DNA from: Rubrivivax sp.
GTDB lineage: Bacteria; Pseudomonadota; Gammaproteobacteria; Burkholderiales; Burkholderiaceae_C
Direction of reading: 5' to 3'
Assembly: GCA_004210455.1 (NCBI GenBank)
Contig: SEFA01000013.1
Location: forward strand, 1 to 64,000
Length of the DNA: 64,000 nucleotides
Shown in pieces: positions 54,110 through 63,347 of this stretch. The notes beneath the pieces are model-generated. The model had not been told where the DNA came from. It saw nothing but the letters and a program-made list of their open reading frames with translations, and did no database searches. Numbering within the stretch: the stretch's first letter is position 1; each line of letters opens with the position of its first letter. The translations under genes and the position numbers were made by a program.

Positions 54110-55696
54110 TCAGCCCCGGTAGTTGTCCTGCATCCGGTACCCGCGCGCATAGAGCGCGAAGAGCAGCGCCGCCAGCAGCGCGAAGCCGGCGAAGAAGAAC
54201 ATCTGGAACGCCGTGACGCTGGTCCCCGTGGACTGGATGTAGGCCGTCACCGCCGCGCCCTTGACGCTGGAGTTGGCCAGCAGCACCCACAGGTTGCCGA
54301 TCGTCACCGACAGGTTCCAGAAGCTCGTGATCACGCCCTTCATCGCCAGCGGCGCCTGACTGTAGGCGAACTCCAGGCCGGTCGCCGACACCAGCACTTC
54401 GCCCAGGGTGAGCAGCGCGTACGGCAGCACCTGCCAGGTGATGTCGACCGCGTGACCGCCGTCGATCCACAGCTGCAGGCCGCCGACCACGATCCAGGCG
54501 AGGCCCGCGAACGCGATGCCCGCGCCCATGCGGCGCAGCGCGGTGACCTTCAGGCCCATCCTGGCCAGCAGCGGGTATAGCACGAGGTTGTTGAACGGGA
54601 TCAGGATCATGACCAGCGCCGGATTCAGCGCCTGCATCATCGAGGACTTGAACCACTCCGGCTTGGCCATCTGGTCGGCCTGCAGCACCCAGGTCGAGGC
54701 CTTCTGGTCGAACAGGGACCAGAACGGCGTGACCAGCGCGAACAGCACCAGCAGGCGCAGCACCGTGCGCACGCCTTCGACGGCTTCATCCGGATGCACC
54801 GCGCGGGCGCGCTCCAGCTGTATCCAGGCGCCGACGCCGCCGAATCCCATCACCAGGACCAGCGCCGAACAGAAGGCGATCACGAAGCCGAGGTTGGGCG
54901 TCAGCAGCAGCGCGCCGACGGCGAGCACCACGCCCAGGCCGGCGACGAACAGGCCGCCGCGACCCTGCCCGGGCGCCTGCGACAGCAGCGCCGTGCGCAC
55001 GACCTTCAGGAAGCCGTGAGGATCGCGGTGCGACGCGCCGGCCGGCACGTGCGTGTATTTGCGACGGCCGCTCCAGAAGATGACCGTGGCGATGAACATC
55101 AGCGCGCCCGGGATGCCGAATGCGACGCTCGCGCCGAACTTGTCCAGGAAGATCGGCATCAGCAGCGAGGCGAAGAACGAGCCGAAATTGATGATCCAGT
55201 AGAAGGCGTCGAAGACCTTCTGCGCCAGCGTGCGGTTGCTCTTGTCGAACTGGTCGCCGATGAAGGAACTCACCAGCGGCTTGATGCCGCCGGAGCCCAG
55301 CGCGATCAGGAACAGGCCGAAGTAGAAACCGCGCAGGTTGTCCTCGAAGATCGCCAGGCAGGCGTGTCCGGCGCAGTACACCAGGCTCAGCCAGAAGATG
55401 GTGTTGTACTTGCCGAAGAAGCGGTCCGACAGCCAGCCGCCCAGCAGCGGGAAGAAGTACACGCCGATGACGAAGGTGTGGAACACCTCCTTGGCCTCGC
55501 CCTTGCGCAGCGGCTCCGGGATCGCCAGCAGCAGGCTGGTCATCAGGAACACCGTCAGGATGTTGCGCATCCCGTAGAAGCTGAAACGCTCGCAGCCCTC
55601 GTTGGCGATGATGTAGGGGATCTGCGGCGGCATCTTCGGCGCGGCCTGGGCGCCTGCCGCGTCGCCCGGCTGGGCGGCGATGGTGGACGTGTTCAT
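54110..55696 (-). CDS. POT/PTR-family proton-coupled oligopeptide transporter
   Basis: 528 aa with about 14 membrane segments. Family signatures: EGCERFSFYGMRNIL (ExxER proton-coupling motif), GGWLSDRFFGKYNTIFW and LGSGGIKPLVSSFIGDQF. It imports di- and tripeptides with protons across the inner membrane. 254 bp, including a REP-like element, separate it from rne. Confidence 0.92.
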   Translation of the reverse strand: MNTSTIAAQPGDAAGAQAAPKMPPQIPYIIANEGCERFSFYGMRNILTVFLMTSLLLAIPEPLRKGEAKEVFHTFVIGVYFFPLLGGWLSDRFFGKYNTIFWLSLVYCAGHACLAIFEDNLRGFYFGLFLIALGSGGIKPLVSSFIGDQFDKSNRTLAQKVFDAFYWIINFGSFFASLLMPIFLDKFGASVAFGIPGALMFIATVIFWSGRRKYTHVPAGASHRDPHGFLKVVRTALLSQAPGQGRGGLFVAGLGVVLAVGALLLTPNLGFVIAFCSALVLVMGFGGVGAWIQLERARAVHPDEAVEGVRTVLRLLVLFALVTPFWSLFDQKASTWVLQADQMAKPEWFKSSMMQALNPALVMILIPFNNLVLYPLLARMGLKVTALRRMGAGIAFAGLAWIVVGGLQLWIDGGHAVDITWQVLPYALLTLGEVLVSATGLEFAYSQAPLAMKGVITSFWNLSVTIGNLWVLLANSSVKGAAVTAYIQSTGTSVTAFQMFFFAGFALLAALLFALYARGYRMQDNYRG

Positions 55697-55842
55697 GCGT
55701 CTGTCTCCGTCTTGTCGCGGGGCGCTTGTGACGTCCCGATCGCGAGGCGCTTGTGACGCCCCAAAAGGAAAGCCGCCGGGCGTGCCTCGGCGGCTGTCGT
55801 GTTCTGGCTTGGAAGGATCCGGTTTTCACCGCCCTTCTTGAG

Positions 55843-55936
55843 CCCCTCTCCCGCACTGCGGGAGAGGGGTTGGGGTGAGGGTGGTGGCAGTGCGCCGACC
55901 CTCACCCCCCGCCCTCTCCCGCGGTCCGGGAGAGGG
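55843..55936. repeat. REP-like inverted palindromic element
   Basis: Two hairpins in opposite orientation: CCCCTCTCCCGC/GGGAGAGGGG (55843-55869) followed by TTGGGGTGAGGGT, then ACCCTCACCCCCC and CCCTCTCCCGC/GGGAGAGGG (55898-55936). The CCCTCTCC/GGGGTGAGGG core resembles dispersed extragenic repeats I know from Xanthomonas and Burkholderiales genomes. It lies just after the rne stop and may protect or terminate its mRNA. Confidence 0.8.
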
Positions 55937-55950
55937 AGTTCATGCCGTGA

Positions 55951-58900
55951 TCAAGCTTCGAAGGGAAGTTTGATCTGGTTGAGGTCCTTGCGGGTCTCGA
56001 CCAGGACCAGCGGGCCGTCGTCGACCACCACCACCGGAGCGGGCTCGCGGCCCAGCGGCGCGGCGGCCGGCTCGGCAGCGATCGCAGCCTTGGCGGCAGC
56101 AATCTTGTCGGCGTCGCTGTTGACCCAGACCAGACCGGCGCCTTCGGCGACAGCGCTGAGCTCGGTCATCGGCAGCTCGAAGCGTGCGACCGGAGCCGGA
56201 GCAGCCACCGGAGCAGCAGCCACCGGAGCGGCAACCACTGGCGCAGCAACAGGAGCCGGAGCGGCGGCAATGGAAGCCGGGGCAGGGGCCTGGGCCGGAG
56301 CCGGCGTCGGCGCGGCGGCCGCCACCGGCGCTTGCACCGGAGCCTGCTTCGGCTCGTCGCCCAGTTCCAGCTGACGCGGGGATGCGCCGGCGTCCAGCAC
56401 GATGCCGTCCAGCGCGGCGACAGCCGGCGTGGCGGCGACCTCACCGTCGGCGGTCACGCCGTCGGCCGGTGCACCTTCGCCTTCGCGACGGTCACGGCGA
56501 TAACGGTCGCGACCACGGCCACGACGGCGGCCTTGGCCTTCGCCGCCTTCCGCACCTTCTTCACCCACCGGGGCTTCACCGTCGACCACCGCAGCGGCGG
56601 CGGAACCGGCGCCTTCGGTGAACGAGGACTCGCCGGACTGGGCCTGGCCTTCGACCAACGTGCCTTCGACCTGCTCCGCGCCCTCGACGCCTTCACCGCG
56701 ATCGCGGTTGCCGCGACGACGACGACGACGGCCTTGACGCTCGTCACCGGCTTCGCCCAGGGGCGCTTCCAGCGGCTGCGTGTCGGCGAACGCGATCGGC
56801 GATTCGACGTTGGCGGCTTCCGTGCCGGCCAGGGCGCTCAGTTGCTCCTGCGAGCCGTCAGCCGGACGTTCCTCGCGGCGGCGGCGGCCTTCGCCACGCT
56901 CGCCCCGATCACCGCGCTCTGCACGTTCACCCCGTTCCGGACGATCGCCACGCTCAGGACGGTCACCGCGTTCGGTGCGCTCCTGACGCGGCGCGCCATC
57001 GACTGCCTGTTCCGGCTTGTCGGCGCGATCGCTGCGACGCGGACGGTCACCGCCGCGCTCGCCACGTTCACCGCCGCGTTCACCGCGTTCGGCACGATCG
57101 CCACGTTCAGCGCGTTCACCACCGCGCTCGGCACGGTCACCACGTTCGGCGCGCTCGCCACGTTCCGGACGCTCGCCGCGACCTTCCTGCTGCGGCTTGC
57201 CTTCGCTGCGCGGCTTGCCGTCGCGGGCCTTCTGTTCACCGCGCTCGCCGCGTTCGCCGCCAGCGCGTTCGCCACGCTCACCGCGTTCGCCACGGCGGTT
57301 GCGATCGCCGCCGCGGCCGCGATCACCACCGCGTTCGCCGCGCTCACCACGGTCACCGCGTTCGCCACGTTCCTTCTTGGCGGGCTCGGCCGCCTTGGCC
57401 GCGGGGGCCGGTGCCGGCGCGGGCGCCGGTTCTGCACCGAACAGGCTCTTGATCCAGCCGAAGAAACCACCGCCAGCGGCCACGGGCGCGGCCGGCGCAG
57501 GTGCCGCCACCGGAGCGGCAGCCACCGGCTCGACGGCCTTGGGCGCGGGCGCGACCGGCATCGGGGCCGGCTGCTCCGGCAGGATGCCCTTGATCAGCGG
57601 CTCCTGCTTGTTCTTCTTCTCGGCGCCGCGGCGGGTGATGCTTTCCTCTTCCTGCTGCTCCTCGATCATCGTGTAGCTCGCCTGCAGGTTCTCCAGGCGG
57701 GGATCGTCGTGGCGCAGGCGCTCGAGCTTGTAGTTCGGCGTGTCGAGGTGACGGTTGGGCACCAGCAGCACGGTCACGCGCTGCTTGAGCTCGATCTTGG
57801 TGATCTCGGTGCGCTTCTCGTTCAGCAGGAACGAGGTCACTTCCACCGGCACCTGCACGTGCACGGCGGCGGTGTTGTCCTTCATGGACTCTTCCTGGAC
57901 CATGCGCAGGATCTGCAGCGCGGAGGACTCCGTGTCGCGGATGTGGCCGGTGCCGTTGCAGCGCGGGCAGGTGATGTGGCTGCCTTCGCTCAGCGCCGGG
58001 CGCAGGCGCTGGCGGCTCAGTTCCAGCAGGCCGAACTTGCTGATCGAGCTGAACTGCACGCGGGCGCGGTCCTGGCGCAGCGCGTCGCGCAGGCGCTGTT
58101 CGACCTCGCGGCGGTTCTTGGACTCCTCCATGTCGATGAAGTCGACCACGATCAGGCCGCCCAGGTCCCGCAGACGCATCTGGCGCGCGATCTCGTCGGC
58201 GGCTTCCAGGTTGGTGCGGGTGGCGGTCTCCTCGATGTCGCCGCCGCGGGTGGCGCGCGCCGAGTTCACGTCCACCGAGACCAGCGCCTCGGTGTGGTCG
58301 ATCACGATGGCGCCGCCCGACGGCAGGTTCACCGTGCGGCTGAAGGCCGTCTCGATCTGGTGTTCGATCTGGAAGCGGCTGAACAGCGGCGCGTCGTCGC
58401 GGTAGCGCTTGACCTTGTGCGCCGTCTCCGGCATCACGTGCGACATGAACTGGTGGGCCTGTTCGAAGATGTCGTCCGTGTCGATCAGGATCTCGCCGAT
58501 GTCGGCGGTGAAGTAGTCGCGGATCGCGCGGATCACCAGCGACGACTCCTGATAGATCAGGAAGGCGCCCTTGCCGCCCGACGCTTCGTCGATGGCGGTC
58601 CAGAGCTTGAGCATGTAGTTCAGGTCCCACTGCAGCTCGGCCGCGGAACGGCCGATGCCGGCGGTGCGGGCGATCAGCGACATGCCCTTCGGGTACTCGA
58701 GCTGGTCGAGCGCGTCCTTCAGCTCTTCGCGGTCCTCGCCCTCGATGCGGCGCGAGACGCCGCCGCCGCGCGGGTTGTTGGGCATCAGCACCAGGTAGCG
58801 GCCGGCCAGCGACACGAAGGTCGTCAGGGCGGCGCCCTTGTTGCCGCGCTCTTCCTTCTCGACCTGGACCAGCAGCTCCTGGCCTTCCTTGATCACGTCC

Positions 58901-59169
58901 TGGATCTTGGCGGAGCGCACGTCGGCGCCTTCGCGGAAGTACTGGCGCGAGATCTCCTTGAACGGCAGGAAGCCGTGGCGGTCCTCGCCGTAATCCACGA
59001 AGCAGGCTTCCAGCGACGGCTCGACGCGCGTCACGACCGCCTTGTAGATGTTGCCCTTGCGCTGTTCGCGGCCCTCGATCTCGGTCTCGAAGTCCAACAG
59101 CTTCTGTCCATCGACGATGGCCAGGCGACGCTCTTCCTGCTGCGTCGCGTTGATCAGCATGCGTTTCAT
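55951..59169 (-). CDS. rne: Ribonuclease E
   Basis: 1072 aa. [21 protein letters not shown] start; S1 domain with [20 protein letters not shown]; catalytic Asp in [12 protein letters not shown] and a second near SVDVNSA; the zinc link CPRCNG. After residue 510 the chain is disordered: a long Arg/Gly/Glu/Asp repeat tract (about 590-770), then acidic and Pro/Ala-rich parts, and a conserved C-terminal tail. RNase E starts mRNA decay and matures rRNA/tRNA. GGAGGAG precedes the start. The 5' leader is long and structured. Confidence 0.96.
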   Translation of the reverse strand: MKRMLINATQQEERRLAIVDGQKLLDFETEIEGREQRKGNIYKAVVTRVEPSLEACFVDYGEDRHGFLPFKEISRQYFREGADVRSAKIQDVIKEGQELLVQVEKEERGNKGAALTTFVSLAGRYLVLMPNNPRGGGVSRRIEGEDREELKDALDQLEYPKGMSLIARTAGIGRSAAELQWDLNYMLKLWTAIDEASGGKGAFLIYQESSLVIRAIRDYFTADIGEILIDTDDIFEQAHQFMSHVMPETAHKVKRYRDDAPLFSRFQIEHQIETAFSRTVNLPSGGAIVIDHTEALVSVDVNSARATRGGDIEETATRTNLEAADEIARQMRLRDLGGLIVVDFIDMEESKNRREVEQRLRDALRQDRARVQFSSISKFGLLELSRQRLRPALSEGSHITCPRCNGTGHIRDTESSALQILRMVQEESMKDNTAAVHVQVPVEVTSFLLNEKRTEITKIELKQRVTVLLVPNRHLDTPNYKLERLRHDDPRLENLQASYTMIEEQQEEESITRRGAEKKNKQEPLIKGILPEQPAPMPVAPAPKAVEPVAAAPVAAPAPAAPVAAGGGFFGWIKSLFGAEPAPAPAPAPAAKAAEPAKKERGERGDRGERGERGGDRGRGGDRNRRGERGERGERAGGERGERGEQKARDGKPRSEGKPQQEGRGERPERGERAERGDRAERGGERAERGDRAERGERGGERGERGGDRPRRSDRADKPEQAVDGAPRQERTERGDRPERGDRPERGERAERGDRGERGEGRRRREERPADGSQEQLSALAGTEAANVESPIAFADTQPLEAPLGEAGDERQGRRRRRRGNRDRGEGVEGAEQVEGTLVEGQAQSGESSFTEGAGSAAAAVVDGEAPVGEEGAEGGEGQGRRRGRGRDRYRRDRREGEGAPADGVTADGEVAATPAVAALDGIVLDAGASPRQLELGDEPKQAPVQAPVAAAAPTPAPAQAPAPASIAAAPAPVAAPVVAAPVAAAPVAAPAPVARFELPMTELSAVAEGAGLVWVNSDADKIAAAKAAIAAEPAAAPLGREPAPVVVVDDGPLVLVETRKDLNQIKLPFEA

Positions 59170-59823
59170 CAGTTCTCCTCCACGCCAGGGCCTTGCCGCT
59201 GACGCGCGTGCTTCAGAACCGCCGCCGGTGGGTCACCGGCGGGCGATTCGACCGATGCACGAGAAACACGAAAGAACCAATGAAAGGATCGCCCTGGACT
59301 GCAAATCGAACGGCTCGTTGGCCGTTCAGCGATGCAGCGTTGGCGCGTGCGCCGCAGGCCCCGGGTCGGCTGTCTTGGTCCTCAAGCGCGCCGACTGAGG
59401 CGCGACCCGACCACGGCCGGAGCCTGGCGTGTGGACGAAGCCAACACGCGCTCGCAAGCGGCGGGGGGTGGAATGGACCGAAGAAAACATCCGGAATCGG
59501 AGCCTGGGTGCTGACGTCAGCGCCGGGGCCTTGCAGCCCGTCTTCTGACGTCGTGAAACCTTGTTGTACTGCCCGCGCCGCCTGCCGACATCCTGGAATG
59601 CGACCGGCCTCGCGGGCATGGTTCTGACGATGTTGCTCTGCCGTCCGGCCTCGGTGACTGCCCGCTCGCTTTGGGAAGCGGGCCCGACATCGATGACCTG
59701 ACGTTGCATCACCAAAAGTGATGAGCAGCCTACTCACAATCGCTGCTCACTGCCACGTTCTCGCCGACCTCGGACGCGTGCGTCCGAGTAAAATGAGAAA
59801 AATCAAATACTTAGAACGGAAAC
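59170..59823. promoter_or_regulatory. rne leader and rne/rluC divergent region (654 bp)
   Basis: No credible gene. Perfect hairpins: CCGCCGGTG-GGT-CACCGGCGG (59222-59242), GAACGGC-TCGTTG-GCCGTTC (59308-59327), CATCAC-CAAAA-GTGATG (59707-59723) and the inverted repeat TCGGACGC-GT-GCGTCCGA (59770-59787). The first two would lie in the rne 5' untranslated region. TAAAAT at 59789-59794 may be the rluC -10 box. In E. coli, RNase E controls its own mRNA through a structured leader, and this region may do likewise. Confidence 0.55.
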
Positions 59824-60969
59824 GTGGCAAGCAGCATTATAGGGGCTAAAGCCCGCAAGGCCGCCCCAGGGACTGCCCGCAGTGCCGCGAGGGGCGCCGC
59901 GCCCCCCCAGGCCCGGTCGCCGGCCCCGGCTGCGCCCGCGGCGTCGGCCGTGCCGTCAACCGCGGCGCCGGTCACGCCGGCCCAGGTCCGTCAATTGACC
60001 GTCGACGAGGGCTCCGCCGGACAGCGGCTGGACAACTTCCTGATCCGTGAACTGAAGGGCGCGCCCAAGACGCTGGTCTACCGGATCATCCGGTCCGGCG
60101 AGGTGCGCATCAACAAGGGCCGCTGCAGCGCCGACTCGCGGCTGGAAGTCGGCGACGTCGTGCGCGTGCCGCCGGTCCGGCTGGCGGAGAAGCCGGCGGA
60201 CCAGGCCGCCGCCGTGCCGGCCCGCGAGTTCCCGGTCGTCTTCGAGGACGACCACCTGATCGTCGTCGACAAGCCCGCCGGCGTGGCGGTGCACGGCGGC
60301 TCGGGCGTGAGCTTCGGCGTGATCGAGCAGCTGCGCCGCGCCCGCCCGCAGGCGAAGTTCCTGGAGCTGGTGCACCGGCTGGACAAGGAAACCTCCGGCC
60401 TGCTGATGATCGCCAAGAAGCGCAGCGCGCTGACCCACCTGCAGGACCAGTTGCGCGACCGCGAGACCGGCAAGACCTACGCGGCGCTGGTGAGCGGGAT
60501 GTGGTCCAGAAGCAGGAAGGTCGTGGACGTCCCGCTGCTGAAGTTCGTCGGCAGCGACGGCGAGCGCTGGGTGAGGGCGGTGCCCGATCCCAAGGATCCG
60601 CAGGCGGAGCAGGCCAAGCGATCCATCAGTCTGGTGAAGGTGGTGGAAGCCTATTCAGGCGACAGCAAGGGGGCCGCCGCCGCCGCCGGCTACAGCCTGC
60701 TCGACGTCACGATCAAGACCGGCCGCACGCACCAGATCCGGGTCCACCTGGCTCACGAGGGCCATGCGATCGTCGGGGATCCCAAGTACGGCGACTTCGA
60801 GGCCAACCGCCTGATCGCGCGCGGCGCGCTGCGCTTCGACCGGATGTTCCTGCATGCGCGGCTGCTGCGCGTCGTGCACCCCGCGACCGGCGACACCTTG
60901 ACCCTGGAGGCGCCCTTGCCGCCGGAGTGCGAGAAACTCCTGGCCGCGCTGCGTCGTCCGGCGTACTGA
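59824..60969 (+). CDS. rluC: 23S rRNA pseudouridine synthase RluC/D type
   Basis: 381 aa from GTG 59824. A disordered Ala/Pro-rich start (1-55), then an S4 RNA-binding domain (SAGQRLDNFLIRELKGAPKT) and the catalytic domain with VHRLDKETSG, in which D187 is the catalytic Asp. It ends with RTHQIRVHLAHEGHAIVGDP. RluC modifies 23S rRNA; its position opposite rne is the normal one. The N-terminal extension makes it about 60 residues longer than E. coli RluC. Confidence 0.92.
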   Translation: MASSIIGAKARKAAPGTARSAARGAAPPQARSPAPAAPAASAVPSTAAPVTPAQVRQLTVDEGSAGQRLDNFLIRELKGAPKTLVYRIIRSGEVRINKGRCSADSRLEVGDVVRVPPVRLAEKPADQAAAVPAREFPVVFEDDHLIVVDKPAGVAVHGGSGVSFGVIEQLRRARPQAKFLELVHRLDKETSGLLMIAKKRSALTHLQDQLRDRETGKTYAALVSGMWSRSRKVVDVPLLKFVGSDGERWVRAVPDPKDPQAEQAKRSISLVKVVEAYSGDSKGAAAAAGYSLLDVTIKTGRTHQIRVHLAHEGHAIVGDPKYGDFEANRLIARGALRFDRMFLHARLLRVVHPATGDTLTLEAPLPPECEKLLAALRRPAY

Positions 60970-61023
60970 CGCCCGATGCGCGACGACCGACGACCGACGA
61001 CCTGACGCCTTTTGCGGACCGCC

Positions 61024-61680
61024 ATGCCTCAACGCTTCGACCTGATCGTGTTCGACTGGGACGGCACCTTGTTCGACTCCACCGCGCTGATCGTGAACTG
61101 CATGCAGCGCGCAGCGGCCGACCTCGGCCTGGAGCCGCCGTCCCGCGAACACGCCGCCTACGTCATCGGCATGGGCCTGATCGAGGCGTTGCAGTACGCG
61201 CTGCCGGGCCTGGACCCGGCGCGGTATCCGGAACTCGGCCAGCGCTACCGCCATCACTACTTCGCATCGGCGCACGAGGTGACCTTGTTCGACGGCGTGC
61301 CCGGGCTGCTGAGCGAGCTGAAGGCGCGACACCACTGGCTGGCCGTCGCGACCGGCAAGAGCCGGCGCGGGTTGGACGAGGCGCTGGCCGCCGTGGACAT
61401 GAAGACGCTGTTCGACGGCACCCGCACCGCGGACGAGACGGCCGGCAAGCCGAACCCGCAGATGCTGCTGGAGCTGATGCGCGAGTTCGGCGTCGAGCCC
61501 GAACGCACGCTGATGATCGGCGACACCACGCACGACCTGCAGCTGGCGCGCAATGCCGGCTGCCCGGCGGTGGCGGTCACCTACGGCGCGCATGAACACG
61601 AATCGCTGCGCGGCTTCGAGCCGCTGCTGGTCGCGCACGACGTCCCGACGCTGCGCGACTGGCTGCTGGCCAACGCCTGA
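61024..61680 (+). CDS. HAD-family phosphatase (Gph-like)
   Basis: 218 aa from ATG 61024. Motif I VFDWDGTLFDS (D11, D13), motif II VATGKS, motif III lysine in GKPNPQM and motif IV MIGDTTHDLQLA. It resembles phosphoglycolate or pyrophosphate phosphatases. Between rluC and the Rieske gene, its usual place in Burkholderiales. Confidence 0.9.
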   Translation: MPQRFDLIVFDWDGTLFDSTALIVNCMQRAAADLGLEPPSREHAAYVIGMGLIEALQYALPGLDPARYPELGQRYRHHYFASAHEVTLFDGVPGLLSELKARHHWLAVATGKSRRGLDEALAAVDMKTLFDGTRTADETAGKPNPQMLLELMREFGVEPERTLMIGDTTHDLQLARNAGCPAVAVTYGAHEHESLRGFEPLLVAHDVPTLRDWLLANA

Positions 61681-61753
61681 TGCGCCGCCCGAGCTCTCGC
61701 CGATCCCTCCCCGCGCCCTTTCCGATCCCTCCCGCTTCCCGGATCCTTTCCGC

Positions 61754-62140
61754 ATGACGTCCGAGCAAGACCTGCCCCCGGTGCCGCTGTGCGCCTCCTC
61801 CGAACTGGAGGAGCGCGGCCGCGCGCACACCTTCGACGTGCTGCAGTTCCGCCAGCCGGCGACGGCCTTCGCGCTGCGTTTCGACGGCAAGGTCGTCGCC
61901 TACCTCAACCGCTGCGCGCACGTGCCGACCGAGATGGACTGGCAGGAAGGCGAGTTCCTGGACAGCAAGAAGGAATACATCATCTGCAGCATCCACGGCG
62001 CGGTGTATCACCCGCGGGACGGGCGCTGCGTGACCGGCATGTGCGGCCGTTTCGGCCTGACCAAGCTTGACGTGCGCGAGCAGGACGGCCAGGTCTTCTG
62101 GTATCCCTCCCGCGACACGCGCCCCGTGTTCGAGGATTGA
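61754..62140 (+). CDS. Rieske [2Fe-2S] domain protein
   Basis: 128 aa from ATG 61754. Cluster ligands C54-x-H56 in NRCAHVP and C78-x2-H81 in CSIHGAVY, followed by the Pro loop. A small soluble ferredoxin-like protein; partner unknown. Its stop lies in an 11-bp direct repeat shared with the sppA leader. Confidence 0.9.
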   Translation: MTSEQDLPPVPLCASSELEERGRAHTFDVLQFRQPATAFALRFDGKVVAYLNRCAHVPTEMDWQEGEFLDSKKEYIICSIHGAVYHPRDGRCVTGMCGRFGLTKLDVREQDGQVFWYPSRDTRPVFED

Positions 62141-62154
62141 GTTTCGAGGATTGC

Positions 62155-63234
62155 ATGAACCCCAACGACGATTCCCGCGCTGACAGCGACCTGCCGCGCC
62201 CGATCCCGGACGCGACCGCGCGGCCGGAAGACATCCTGAACGCCACGGCACCCGGCGCGTCGGCGCATGCCGCGGCCGGCTCGGCGCCCACCCCGGGCGG
62301 CTCGGCCGTTCCGGGCCGCTACGAGCACGTGATCGAGCAGTTCGCTCATGATTACCTGCGCGACCGTCGCAGCGACCGGCGCTGGAAGAGCTTCTTCCGG
62401 CTGATCTGGGTGTCGGTGCTGCTGCTGTTCATCTGGTCGATGTTCTCCGCGAAGCACCATGGCGGCGCGACGACCGGACCGCACACCGCGCTCGTCGAGG
62501 TTCGCGGCGAGATCGCGCCCGACACCGAGGCCAGCGCCGAACTCATCAACGCCGCGCTGAAGGCCGCGTTTGAGGATCCGGGCTCGCAGGCGGTGGTGCT
62601 GCGCATCAACTCACCGGGCGGCAGTCCGGTGCAGTCGGGCATCGTCAACGACGAGCTCAAGCGCCTGAAGGCGCTGCACAAGAAGAAGGTCTACGCGGTC
62701 GTCGAGGAGATCTGCGCGTCCGGCGCGTACTACATCGCCGCGGGCGCGGACGAGATCTACGTCGACAAGGCGTCGGTGGTGGGCTCGATCGGCGTGCTGA
62801 TGGACGGCTTCGGCTTCACCGAGGTGATGAAGAAGGTCGGCGTCGAGCGCCGGCTGATGACAGCGGGTGAGAACAAGGGGATGCTGGACCCGTTCTCGCC
62901 GGTCACGCCCAGGCAGCAGGCCTACGCGCAGGCGATGCTGGACCAGATCCACCAGCAGTTCATCGCCGTGGTGCGCGAAGGCAGAGGCTCGCGGCTCAAG
63001 GAGACGCCGGAGATGTTCTCGGGCCTGTTCTGGAACGGCGAGCAGGCGGTCCAGCTCGGTCTGGCCGACGGCACCGGCACCCTCGACTACGTCGCCCGCG
63101 AGGTGGTGAAGGCCGAGGACGTCGTCGACTACACGCCGCGCGACAACGTCGCCGAACGCATCGCCAAGCGCTTCGGCGCCGCGATGGGCGAGGGCGCGGT
63201 CAAGGCGGTGCGATCGACGATGACGATCCGCTGA
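62155..63234 (+). CDS. sppA: Signal peptide peptidase SppA (S49 family)
   Basis: 359 aa from ATG 62155. One membrane segment (LIWVSVLLLFIWSMF, near residue 85) after a disordered start. Catalytic Ser in EEICASGAYYIAAGA, general-base Lys in TAGENKGMLDPF, with GSIGVLMDGFGF between them. It degrades membrane-embedded signal peptides. It is the short, 36-kDa-type SppA. Confidence 0.92.
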   Translation: MNPNDDSRADSDLPRPIPDATARPEDILNATAPGASAHAAAGSAPTPGGSAVPGRYEHVIEQFAHDYLRDRRSDRRWKSFFRLIWVSVLLLFIWSMFSAKHHGGATTGPHTALVEVRGEIAPDTEASAELINAALKAAFEDPGSQAVVLRINSPGGSPVQSGIVNDELKRLKALHKKKVYAVVEEICASGAYYIAAGADEIYVDKASVVGSIGVLMDGFGFTEVMKKVGVERRLMTAGENKGMLDPFSPVTPRQQAYAQAMLDQIHQQFIAVVREGRGSRLKETPEMFSGLFWNGEQAVQLGLADGTGTLDYVAREVVKAEDVVDYTPRDNVAERIAKRFGAAMGEGAVKAVRSTMTIR

Positions 63235-63347
63235 GTCCCCTTTCCAGCGGAGGCTCCAGGGCGACAATCGATCGCTGATCCCTTCGCCCGACCCAGCCAA
63301 CGCTCGGCAGGCCTGTTCCGTTTCCCGTTCTTCCCAGGACCGAACCC

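Noticed and set aside
56850-57400. CRISPR-like repeat array in rne
   Set aside because: The periodic DNA encodes an in-frame Arg/Gly/Glu/Asp tract with no unique spacers of constant length.
56332-59202. 956-codon open frame on the plus strand opposite rne
   Set aside because: It is antisense to RNase E, whose motifs are unmistakable. Its Val/Ala/His/Arg-rich translation is the usual shadow of a high-GC gene.
59193-59737. Open frames on both strands in the rne/rluC gap
   Set aside because: Cys/Arg/Pro-rich low-quality translations; the hairpins and the rne leader explain the region better.
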